Below are positions 1 to 6,920 of a stretch of DNA of 13,619 nucleotides, piece by piece (within the stretch, counting starts at the first letter, position 1; every line of letters begins with the position of its first letter). The position numbers and the translations under genes are program-made. The notes under the pieces are model-generated. The model did no database searches. It worked only from the letters and a program-made list of their open reading frames with translations, and was not told the origin of the DNA. The stretch covers positions 1 to 13,619 of the forward strand of contig JABDLH010000212.1 of assembly GCA_013003145.1 (NCBI GenBank), read 5' to 3'. The stretch is from Flavobacteriaceae bacterium. GTDB lineage: Bacteria; Bacteroidota; Bacteroidia; Flavobacteriales; Flavobacteriaceae.

Positions 1-1172
1 GGATACGAATGTTGAGCCATATCAAGGAAACTGCCCCCTCAACCCAGGTAATTGTGATGACAGGTTACGCAGAGGTCGGAACAGCTGTATCTGCAATGAA
101 AAAAGGCGCTTACGATTATATCTCCAAACCTTTTACGCCTGAAGAAATGCTGATGGTGATCTCTAATGCACTACAGGCAGGCCAGAAAGCAGAAGTAAAA
201 AAACAGCCTCCCCGCGCCGTGGAAAAGCAGTCTGCGGGCGAAACTCCGGGAGTTATTAAGGGAGTGAGTGAACCTTCCCGTAAACTTTTAGAATATATTA
301 AGCTGGTAGGGCCTACCAATATGTCTGTCTTAATTACCGGCGAGAGCGGAACCGGTAAAGAAGTCACTGCAAAAGCGATCCATGATCACAGCCCGCGAAA
401 GGAAGAGAACTTTATCGCGGTTGATTGCGGGGCTATTGCAAAAGAGCTGGCGACCAGCGAATTCTTTGGTCACCTTAAAGGTAGTTTTACGGGTGCCGTT
501 GAGGATAAAATAGGTCACTTTGAAGCCGCGAACAAAGGAACTCTTTTCCTGGACGAGGTGGGTAACCTCTCCTACGAGCACCAGATTCAGTTGCTGAGAA
601 CACTACAGGAGCGTAAGATAAAACGGGTTGGCGGCACCAAGGAGATCGATGTGGATGTCCGTATTATTGCGGCTACCAATGAAGACTTGCGGCAGGCCGT
701 AGCAAAAGGAAACTTCCGGGAGGACCTGTACCACAGGCTGAACGAATTTTCCATTGCCATTCCTTCTCTCTCCGAACGCTATGAAGACCTTCTGCTCTTC
801 GCCGATGCCTTCCTGCGCCAAGCCAATGAAGCCCTGGACAAGGAAGTACTGGGGTTTTCAGATGAGGTTATCGAGGCATTTCAACGCTACCATTGGCCGG
901 GAAACTTACGAGAATTGCGAAATGTGATCAAGCGTGCCGTTTTACTGACCAATACCGATGAGGTTGCGGTGGAGTCATTGCCGCAGGAAGTACTGATGGC
1001 TAAGAACGATGTAGCGGGCATAGATGATTTTTCAAAAGCTGATTTTGAGAAGGAACGCATTGTCAATGCTTTAAAGAAGACTAACTTCAACAAGACAAAG
1101 GCGGCTAAATTATTACAAGTGACCCGTAAAACTTTATATAATAAGATCAACCATTATAACCTGGATCTCTGA
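1..1172 (+). CDS. Sigma-54-dependent response regulator, NtrC family (5' end outside window)
   Basis: This is an NtrC-type activator that remodels sigma-54 RNA polymerase when its receiver is phosphorylated. The reading frame is open back to base 1, so the N-terminal half of the receiver, including the phospho-acceptor Asp, lies outside the window. Counting from the first in-window Met (base 9), the receiver remnant keeps the switch Thr (MTG, about residue 18) and the conserved Lys in SKPF (residue 40). The AAA+ domain shows Walker A GESGTGKE (111-118), a GSFTGA version of the sigma-54 contact loop (158-163), Walker B LFLDE (179-183) and the REDLYHRL arginine region (237-244). A Fis-type helix-turn-helix closes the protein (about 355-385, with KTKAAKLLQVTRKTLYNKI). 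Its stop lies 19 bp inside the convergent hybrid kinase gene, its likely partner. Family assignment is certain; target genes are unknown. Confidence 0.94.
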   Translation, partial: IRMLSHIKETAPSTQVIVMTGYAEVGTAVSAMKKGAYDYISKPFTPEEMLMVISNALQAGQKAEVKKQPPRAVEKQSAGETPGVIKGVSEPSRKLLEYIKLVGPTNMSVLITGESGTGKEVTAKAIHDHSPRKEENFIAVDCGAIAKELATSEFFGHLKGSFTGAVEDKIGHFEAANKGTLFLDEVGNLSYEHQIQLLRTLQERKIKRVGGTKEIDVDVRIIAATNEDLRQAVAKGNFREDLYHRLNEFSIAIPSLSERYEDLLLFADAFLRQANEALDKEVLGFSDEVIEAFQRYHWPGNLRELRNVIKRAVLLTNTDEVAVESLPQEVLMAKNDVAGIDDFSKADFEKERIVNALKKTNFNKTKAAKLLQVTRKTLYNKINHYNLDL

Positions 1173-3625
1173 GACAGTTGTTCTTCCATGTAGAGCAGGA
1201 CCTCCTCGATTTTACCTATAATTCGTTCTAACTCCTCGGACGGGATATCCGATATATCCTTATAAAAACCCGGTTGTTCTAATTTTTCCAAACCTGGAAT
1301 TACCTCAACTATCCTTAGTTGACGGAACATAGGGAGCATCCGGTGAGCCGTATCGCGAACGAGTGACAATTCTTCTTCTTTATACGCCCTTTGTAACAGA
1401 TCCAGGTTACTTCGGCTGTCCCTGGCAAAAGTGATGAGTACATCATCGATTACCTCCTGGTTATCTCCGAGAAATGATTGCAAGAGGTCTAACTGGTAAT
1501 ATGGTGATTGCGATTTATTAGCTTCAGCTTTGTTCACGGCATCCTCAGTATTCAGATCAAGATTTAAAAGCTTGTCCAGTAGTTGCAGTAACTGGTCTTT
1601 GGAAAATGGTTTTTGAAGGATCGCAGAAAATCCCTGCTGTAGGTAATGCGACTCTTCCAGGTCTCGTCTCCCGGTCATGGCAATGACCGGCTGATCCCTG
1701 AAGTGAGCAAAGCTCCCTCCCTTAAGCGATGCCAGGACTTCAAACCCGTCTGTGCCAGGCATCTGTATATCAGTAAGTACGGCCCTGTACTTAAGCTCAT
1801 CGTTCTCAGGGATATTTTTAAAATCATTATAGATCAGGGCTTCTATATTGAGTTGCAGGCAGAGCTCTTTCAGTAGCTTTAACATGGAAAGATCATCATC
1901 CACGATCAGCAGTCCAAAGTTCTCCGCGACAGTTTTCTTTTCCGCTTCGCTTCGTTGTTCCACCTTTTTTTGTGTAAGCTCCAGGGGGAGTTGCAGGTAA
2001 AATGAACTGCCTTTGCCTAATTCACTTTTCAGTGATAACGATCCCCCGAGTAATCCCGCCAATTTTTTAGAAATGGTCAGGCCCAGCCCGTAGCCCCCGT
2101 ATTTTTTCTCGGTCTTTTCTTCCGCCTGGGTAAATTCGCGAAAGATCAGGTCTTGTTTAGACTTTTCTATCCCTATCCCGGTATCGGCAACTTCTATCAA
2201 TACCTGCAGATGATTGCTTTTTTGTTGTTTTACCGTGGCTTTTACCTTAATCTCTCCTTGCTCGGTAAATTTAAAAGCATTGCCCAGCAGATTGGTGATG
2301 ATCTGCCTGATCCGGAATGGGTCTCCAAGAACCGGCGAATCAAGGGGGGTATCTACGCTGACCTGCAGCTCAACACCTTGTTTCTCCTTGTAAACTGCGC
2401 GCAGATTATCTGCTGTATCATGGATTAAATTGGCCAGGATAAACGGTACTTTGTCCAGGTGAATTTTGCCGGCTTCCAGTCGCGAAAAATCCAACAGGTC
2501 ATTGACCAGTTGCTCCACATAAAGCGAAGCCGACTTAATTTGTGCCAGGTGTTTTTTCTGTTTTCGATCCAGGCTGGAGTGCTCCATCAGCTCGGAATAG
2601 CCGCTGATCGTATTCAGCGGAGTGCGAAGATCGTGGCTTACGGTAGCGATCAGTTGTTCCCGGCTTTTCAGAATAGATTCCGAGTATTTCTTTTCTTTTT
2701 CCAGCTTTTGCCGATAGCTGTGTACCCTCCAGAAATCCCGGTAGATCAGAAAGGTGAATATAGCGACGATGACCAACCCCATCATGGCGGCAATTCCCGC
2801 TACCCGCATACTCCTCCTGAACAAGGTTTGCTTATTCTGGTTGTCGTTAATAGAATTGATCAGTATTTCCTGTTCAATAGCCGCGATAATACTCCTTAGT
2901 TGTTGGGAGAGTTCCAGGTCATTACTGACTATCTCTTTTTCCTTGTCGGCCAGTGATTTCTGGCTTAATGATTCCTTCTTTTTTGCCTGGGTCAGTAGTT
3001 GTCTTGAAATCTGCAGGATGGAATCCAATTTGCGACTGTCTATCTGGTCTCCTTCTTCCGGGATGTTTTCATTGAGGTATTTGGCCATATCCCTGATCAC
3101 CTGCTGGGCTTTGGGAGAAAGTTGATCGATGTTCGGGGCTAGCGCCTCGGGGGTGATTCTTCCAAGGGAAGCTTCTAAAGAATTGAACTGTTGCAGTGCA
3201 CTGTCAAAAGAATTATCGGCCCTGTTCTTTTCCTTTAACCGGCTTAACTCGTTGCTATTGGCCACCTTTAAGCGTAAAAGGGCCTGCACACTGTCTAGAA
3301 GCTGGTGCTGAAAATCGTTCTGGGTGAGGATCTTCAGGGAATCAATTTCCACGTAGATAGAATCGATATTCTGTCTATAAATATCAAAATTTTCCCGTGT
3401 TTTAGTTTGTAAGGCGAGCCTGGAAAAACTTTCAGCTTCGTATAACCTGGTGAGCAGGGAGCTGGTTCTTAATAGTTTATTATCGCTTTTATCTGTGGAT
3501 TCTGCCGAAAAATAGGTTCGCACCTCTGCGTAAAGCAGGTATCCCACCACAAGGGCCAGCACGGCCAGCACCAGGTAGCTGATGATGATTTTGAAAGTGA
3601 CCCGGTTATTGGATGAGTTCCTCAT
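1154..3625 (-). CDS. Membrane hybrid sensor histidine kinase (HK-REC-HPt)
   Basis: An 823-residue inner-membrane hybrid kinase. One transmembrane helix (about 12-32) is followed by a mostly helical, coiled-coil-rich extracytoplasmic sensor region (about 35-270) and a second helix (about 275-296). The cytoplasmic part has the H-box VSHDLRTP (His331), N-box NLLGNAFKF (445-453), G1 DTGIGI (481-486) and G2 GYGLGL (511-516). A receiver follows with DDD (576-578), phospho-acceptor Asp619 in LTDIQMPG, Thr651 and Lys672. The C-terminus is an HPt module with His761 in AHRMLPMF. Domain order predicts a His-Asp-His relay that would need an external receiver as final acceptor; the convergent NtrC-type regulator is the obvious candidate by position. 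The ATG at 3625 gives a normal N-terminus, with an AGGAGAG stretch about 13 bases upstream. The signal sensed cannot be read from sequence. Confidence 0.94.
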   Translation of the reverse strand: MRNSSNNRVTFKIIISYLVLAVLALVVGYLLYAEVRTYFSAESTDKSDNKLLRTSSLLTRLYEAESFSRLALQTKTRENFDIYRQNIDSIYVEIDSLKILTQNDFQHQLLDSVQALLRLKVANSNELSRLKEKNRADNSFDSALQQFNSLEASLGRITPEALAPNIDQLSPKAQQVIRDMAKYLNENIPEEGDQIDSRKLDSILQISRQLLTQAKKKESLSQKSLADKEKEIVSNDLELSQQLRSIIAAIEQEILINSINDNQNKQTLFRRSMRVAGIAAMMGLVIVAIFTFLIYRDFWRVHSYRQKLEKEKKYSESILKSREQLIATVSHDLRTPLNTISGYSELMEHSSLDRKQKKHLAQIKSASLYVEQLVNDLLDFSRLEAGKIHLDKVPFILANLIHDTADNLRAVYKEKQGVELQVSVDTPLDSPVLGDPFRIRQIITNLLGNAFKFTEQGEIKVKATVKQQKSNHLQVLIEVADTGIGIEKSKQDLIFREFTQAEEKTEKKYGGYGLGLTISKKLAGLLGGSLSLKSELGKGSSFYLQLPLELTQKKVEQRSEAEKKTVAENFGLLIVDDDLSMLKLLKELCLQLNIEALIYNDFKNIPENDELKYRAVLTDIQMPGTDGFEVLASLKGGSFAHFRDQPVIAMTGRRDLEESHYLQQGFSAILQKPFSKDQLLQLLDKLLNLDLNTEDAVNKAEANKSQSPYYQLDLLQSFLGDNQEVIDDVLITFARDSRSNLDLLQRAYKEEELSLVRDTAHRMLPMFRQLRIVEVIPGLEKLEQPGFYKDISDIPSEELERIIGKIEEVLLYMEEQLSQRSRL

Positions 3626-3656
3626 TCTTAATTAAATCTCTCCTAAGTAAATACGG

Positions 3657-3686
3657 GGATAGAGGGCTAATTGATGTCCTCTATCC
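3657..3686. repeat. Perfect 9-bp inverted repeat (operator or hairpin)
   Basis: GGATAGAGG at 3657-3665 is matched by CCTCTATCC at 3678-3686, with a 12-base spacer that can add a G-T and a C-G pair. On the plus strand it is followed by a T-rich stretch, which resembles a terminator, but no gene ends here on that strand. It lies within the upstream region of the hybrid kinase, so it could equally be a protein-binding site. Function is unknown. Confidence 0.55.
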
Positions 3687-3730
3687 AATTTATTTTTTAA
3701 AATTTTCTATGAATACCTCGGAAGGGCGTG

Positions 3731-3738
3731 TATCTTTG
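3731..3738 (+). promoter_or_regulatory. Predicted Bacteroidetes -7 promoter element for the thiamin receptor
   Basis: TATCTTTG matches the Bacteroidetes primary-sigma -7 element TAnnTTTG exactly. It places transcription initiation at about 3742-3745, immediately before the riboswitch core at 3751, which supports the call. A convincing -33 TTG is not seen at the expected spacing. Confidence 0.65.
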
Positions 3739-3739
3739 C

Positions 3740-3843
3740 GGCATCTCAAAGGGGTGCGAACTCCGGAAGTGCAAAAAGCATTAAAGGATAAGCTGAGATC
3801 ATACCCAATGAACCTGCGCGGGTAATGCCGCGAAGGGATGGCC
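3740..3843 (+). promoter_or_regulatory. TPP (thiamin pyrophosphate) riboswitch aptamer, THI element
   Basis: The conserved THI-box signature is all present in order: GGGGTGC (3751-3757), GCTGAGAT (3792-3799), ACCC (3803-3806), TGAACCTG (3809-3816), GGTAATGCCGCG (3821-3832) and AAGGGA (3833-3838). Pairings fit the family: P1 CATC/GATG (3742-3745 with 3837-3840), P2 GGGT/ACCC (3752-3755 with 3803-3806), a variable P3 arm AGTGC/GCATT (3768-3772 with 3778-3782), and P5 CGCGG/CCGCG (3817-3821 with 3828-3832). TPP binding normally lowers expression of the downstream gene. Here that gene is a TonB-dependent receptor starting at 3999. Confidence 0.95.
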
Positions 3844-3846
3844 AAC

Positions 3847-3939
3847 ATCACTGGCCCGGTAATTACCGGGTGTGATCAAAGCCTGAGATGGCTTGCCATA
3901 TGGCAACATCTTTCCGAAAGGGTGGCGGTAGAACCGCAC
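3847..3939 (+). promoter_or_regulatory. Structured leader (putative expression platform) downstream of the TPP aptamer
   Basis: About 155 bases separate the aptamer from the start codon, and they contain three consecutive hairpins. The first pairs ATCAC (3847-3851) with GTGAT (3872-3876) and CCCGGT (3855-3860) with ACCGGG (3865-3870). The second pairs AGATG (3886-3890) with CATCT (3907-3911, one base may slip) around the palindrome TTGCCATATGGCAA (3893-3906). The third pairs GCGGT (3925-3929) with ACCGC (3933-3937). None is followed by a run of more than three T, so none is a standard intrinsic terminator. Hairpins are seen directly; a role in TPP control is inferred from position. Confidence 0.5.
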
Positions 3940-3998
3940 TTTAATCTGTAACCAAAATAGGATAATGCCCCTTTTATTCGTCTAAAACAATAGCACGA

Positions 3999-6170
3999 AT
4001 GAAAAGAGTGTGGATGATGATGGTCCTTATGACCATCGCACAAGGAACTTTTTCCCAGCAAAAGCAAAAGGATTCTTTAGAAAGTGTAGAGATCGTACTG
4101 GACGAAGTACTCGTTTCTGCCATCAGGGTGACCAAGGAAACACCGGTTACTTTTTCAAACCTCGATAAAAAGGCAATACAGCCGCGCAACCTGGGGCAGG
4201 ATATACCCATACTGATGAATTACCTGCCTGCAGTGGTTACAACCTCCGATGCAGGAGCGGGGATAGGGTACACGGGCATCCGTGTCCGGGGAAGTGATGC
4301 TACACGGGTAAATGTAACTATCAATGGAATCCCCTATAACGACTCGGAGTCCCAGGGAACCTTTTGGGTGAATATGCCCGATTTTGCAAGTTCCGTAGAA
4401 AACCTGCAGTTACAAAGAGGAGTGGGCACCTCGACCAATGGATCCGGAGCTTTTGGTGCAAGCCTGAACCTTTTGACCGATGCCGTTTCCCGGGAAGCTT
4501 ACGCCCAGTTATCTTCCTCTGTAGGAAGCTTTAATACTTTAAAGAATACCTTTAAGTTCAGTACCGGTTTATTAAATGATCACGTGGAAGTATCCGGGAG
4601 GCTGTCGCGGATCAATTCTGACGGTTATATAGACCGAGCAAGGGCAGACCTTGATTCCTATTTTTTGCAGGCTGCATACCTGGATGAGAATACCCTGATT
4701 AAGGGACTTCTCTTTGGCGGACACGAGATCACCTATCAGTCCTGGTTTGGCATAGATGCCCAGACCCTGGAAACTGACAGGACCTTTAATCCTGCAGGGG
4801 CTTATACGGATGATAACGGGCAGCTGAGGTTCTATGAGAACGAGGTGGATGATTATAAACAGGACCATGCACAACTGCATTGGAACGAAACCCTTTCCAC
4901 TAACTGGCGTACCAACCTTTCGCTTCACTTCACCCGCGGAAGAGGGTATTTTGAGCAGTTCAGGGAAGATGATGACCTGGCAACTTACGGTATAGCAAGA
5001 GCGACGATTGACGGGGAAGAAATCACGACTACGGACCTGATAAGGAGACGATGGCTGGACAATGATTTCTACGGTGCATTGTTTTCGGCAGAATACCAGC
5101 AAGAAGGTTTAAATCTTATCCTTGGTAGTGGGTATCACATCTACGAAGGGCTGCATTATGGAGAAGTGATCTGGGCGGAATACGCGGGTAGTACAGAATA
5201 CCAGGATCGCTATTATGATGATAATTCCCGAAAAACCGACTTTAATTTCTTTGCCAAAGCCACCTATGAGTTTGATGAACAATGGAGCGTTTACGGGGAC
5301 CTGCAATACCGCGCTGTCACCTACGAGGCCAATGGTGAGGATACCGGCCTGGTTGACGATACTTTTAATTTCTTTAATCACAAGCTGGGTCTTACCTACG
5401 ACCTTAATGCAAACAATAATTTTTATTTGTCCTACGCCCGTGCAAACAGGGAGCCCAACAGGAATGATTATGAGAATGGCAATCCAAGGCCGGAGCAACT
5501 GGACGACCTTGAACTGGGTTGGAGATTTGTAAGTCCCTTCCTGACCCTGAATACGAATTTGTATTACATGCAGTACAAGGATCAATTGGTGCTCACCGGA
5601 GAGCTGAACGATGTAGGCGCGCCTTTACGTGCTAACGTAGGGGACAGTTACCGTACAGGACTGGAGATCGATGCCAGTATGCAATTGGCAGATAACTTAC
5701 TGTGGCGGCCCAACCTGGCCCTGAGCATCAACAGGAATAAGGATTTTGTCTTCCAGAGAGATGGGCAGTTGCAAGAGCTTGGAGACACAAAGATTGCCTA
5801 CTCTCCGGGGGTAGTCGCAGGGAGTGTGCTTACTTATATGCCAGGGGACAATTTCCGGGCTTCCGTACTCGCTAAATATGTCGGTGAACAGTATATGGGA
5901 AATATTGATTCCGAGGCTTCCGTGTTGGATGCCTATGGAACAGCTGACCTGAATATTCAGTATACTTTTAATTTTGATTCCGTTCTGAAAAAACTGGTAC
6001 TCAGCGGCCTTGTCAATAATATTTTTGACACCCAGTATGTCTCTAACGGGTATTTCTTCACTTACGATGATGATTTTTCCGATCCGGGAACGATTACGAC
6101 CATAGAAGGTGCCGGATACTATCCACAGGCAGGGATCAATTTTCTGCTGGGGGCTACGGTGCAATTCTGA
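3999..6170 (+). CDS. TonB-dependent outer membrane receptor, predicted thiamin uptake
   Basis: A 723-residue outer-membrane beta-barrel transporter powered by TonB-ExbBD. A signal peptide (about 1-19, MKRVW then a hydrophobic stretch ending TFSQ) precedes a short linker with a TonB-box-like DEVLVSA (35-41). The plug (about 47-160) contains YTGIRVRGSDATRVNVTING (91-110) and ends with GSGAFGASLNL (148-158). The rest is the barrel, ending in the C-terminal Phe typical of outer membrane barrels. The CarboxypepD-like domain found at the front of SusC-type receptors is absent, which fits a vitamin or siderophore importer rather than a glycan system. Substrate is inferred from the TPP riboswitch in its leader; TPP-regulated receptors of this type are known in Bacteroidetes. 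No SusD partner, inner-membrane thiamin transporter or thiamin pyrophosphokinase lies nearby, and a terminator follows directly, so it appears monocistronic. Confidence 0.93.
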   Translation: MKRVWMMMVLMTIAQGTFSQQKQKDSLESVEIVLDEVLVSAIRVTKETPVTFSNLDKKAIQPRNLGQDIPILMNYLPAVVTTSDAGAGIGYTGIRVRGSDATRVNVTINGIPYNDSESQGTFWVNMPDFASSVENLQLQRGVGTSTNGSGAFGASLNLLTDAVSREAYAQLSSSVGSFNTLKNTFKFSTGLLNDHVEVSGRLSRINSDGYIDRARADLDSYFLQAAYLDENTLIKGLLFGGHEITYQSWFGIDAQTLETDRTFNPAGAYTDDNGQLRFYENEVDDYKQDHAQLHWNETLSTNWRTNLSLHFTRGRGYFEQFREDDDLATYGIARATIDGEEITTTDLIRRRWLDNDFYGALFSAEYQQEGLNLILGSGYHIYEGLHYGEVIWAEYAGSTEYQDRYYDDNSRKTDFNFFAKATYEFDEQWSVYGDLQYRAVTYEANGEDTGLVDDTFNFFNHKLGLTYDLNANNNFYLSYARANREPNRNDYENGNPRPEQLDDLELGWRFVSPFLTLNTNLYYMQYKDQLVLTGELNDVGAPLRANVGDSYRTGLEIDASMQLADNLLWRPNLALSINRNKDFVFQRDGQLQELGDTKIAYSPGVVAGSVLTYMPGDNFRASVLAKYVGEQYMGNIDSEASVLDAYGTADLNIQYTFNFDSVLKKLVLSGLVNNIFDTQYVSNGYFFTYDDDFSDPGTITTIEGAGYYPQAGINFLLGATVQF

Positions 6171-6191
6171 TTATAATTAGTTTATGCTGAG

Positions 6192-6228
6192 AACCGCTTC
6201 CGGACATAGCTGCCGGGGGCGGTTTTTT
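6192..6228 (+). terminator. Intrinsic terminator of the TonB-dependent receptor gene
   Basis: AACCGC (6192-6197) pairs with GCGGTT (6219-6224), and inside it CCGG (6200-6203) pairs with CCGG (6213-6216). Six T residues (6223-6228) follow. It starts 22 bases after the receptor stop codon. Confidence 0.85.
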
Positions 6229-6252
6229 CGTATATCAAAGTAAACGGCAGTC

Positions 6253-6912
6253 ATGAAAAATGCACCTTCTTTTGGTAGTAAATTGCGAAATAATATTGTC
6301 ATGGTGCCGGAATGTATCTCGCAGTCCTCGGGAATACTGGTGTTCGGCCAGGTACTGAAATCCTTCATATTCTCTACCGATGTGGCGATCATCAGGAATT
6401 GCAACGCCAATGCGATCATAGCTGTTTATCCTTTTACGCCACAGCCGACCATTTCACAAGCGTTAATACTGGCAGCTGATAAACCTATATTCTGTGGGGT
6501 GGGCGGCGGAGTAACTACCGGGGAAAGATCCCTGGCGCTTGCCCAGCATGCCGAATTCCAGGGGGCTCTAGGAGTGGTGCTTAACAAACCCACTCCGAAT
6601 AAACTTATTGAAAAACTAAAAGATACCATTGATATACCGGTTACGGTGACCGTAGTTTCCCTGAAGGATGATATTCCAGGGCGGATCGCGGCAGGAGTGG
6701 ATATCCTAAATGTTTCAGGAGCAGAACATACGCCTGAGATCATAAAAAAGATCAGGGATTTAGCGCCGGAGATCAGTATTATTGCTACAGGCGGGAAAAC
6801 CGAAGAAAGCATAATGAAAGCCATTGAGGCCGGGGCCAATGCCATATCCTACACCCCGCCGAGCACCGGGACCCTCTTCCGGGAGATCATGGAGCGCTAC
6901 AGGACAGAATAA
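6253..6912 (+). CDS. Conserved TIM-barrel protein of unknown function ('hydrolase'-annotated family)
   Basis: A 219-residue soluble protein with the alternating beta/alpha pattern of a phosphate-binding TIM barrel. Visible landmarks are CGVGGGVTTG (81-90), VVLNKPTP (108-115), GVDILNVSG (148-156), ATGGKTEESI (178-187) and EAGANAISYTPP (192-203). The Gly-rich ATGGKT segment near the C-terminus resembles the phosphate-binding loop of ThiG-, NanE- and HisA-like barrels. I recall near full-length relatives in Firmicutes and flavobacteria annotated only as 'hydrolase', without an assigned reaction. It follows the thiamin receptor terminator by 24 bases and so is probably transcribed separately, although no TAnnTTTG is visible before it. 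It converges on the downstream lipoprotein with an 8-base gap. The fold call is firm; substrate and reaction are unknown. Confidence 0.85.
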   Translation: MKNAPSFGSKLRNNIVMVPECISQSSGILVFGQVLKSFIFSTDVAIIRNCNANAIIAVYPFTPQPTISQALILAADKPIFCGVGGGVTTGERSLALAQHAEFQGALGVVLNKPTPNKLIEKLKDTIDIPVTVTVVSLKDDIPGRIAAGVDILNVSGAEHTPEIIKKIRDLAPEISIIATGGKTEESIMKAIEAGANAISYTPPSTGTLFREIMERYRTE

Positions 6913-6920
6913 GCTTCGGT

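Larger units (their letters stand above)
3626..3741. other. Divergent intergenic region, hybrid kinase / thiamin receptor leader
   Basis: About 115 bases separate the kinase start from the predicted transcription start of the thiamin receptor leader. The region is AT-rich on the receptor side and holds one strong inverted repeat (3657-3686) and one plus-strand promoter element (3731-3738). I see no TAnnTTTG match for the kinase on the minus strand. Confidence 0.6.

Noticed and set aside
3613..3825. Short plus-strand open frame across the kinase start, promoter and TPP aptamer.
   Set aside because: It crosses non-coding elements that are much better supported, and its product resembles nothing I know.
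4572..5585. Long open frames on the minus strand inside the receptor gene.
   Set aside because: They are antisense shadows of a well-conserved gene, with no recognisable domains.
6253..6912. Assigning the TIM-barrel protein as ThiG or another thiamin enzyme because of the nearby TPP riboswitch.
   Set aside because: A strong terminator separates them, and the characteristic ThiG catalytic region is not recognisable; the resemblance is limited to the phosphate-binding loop type.
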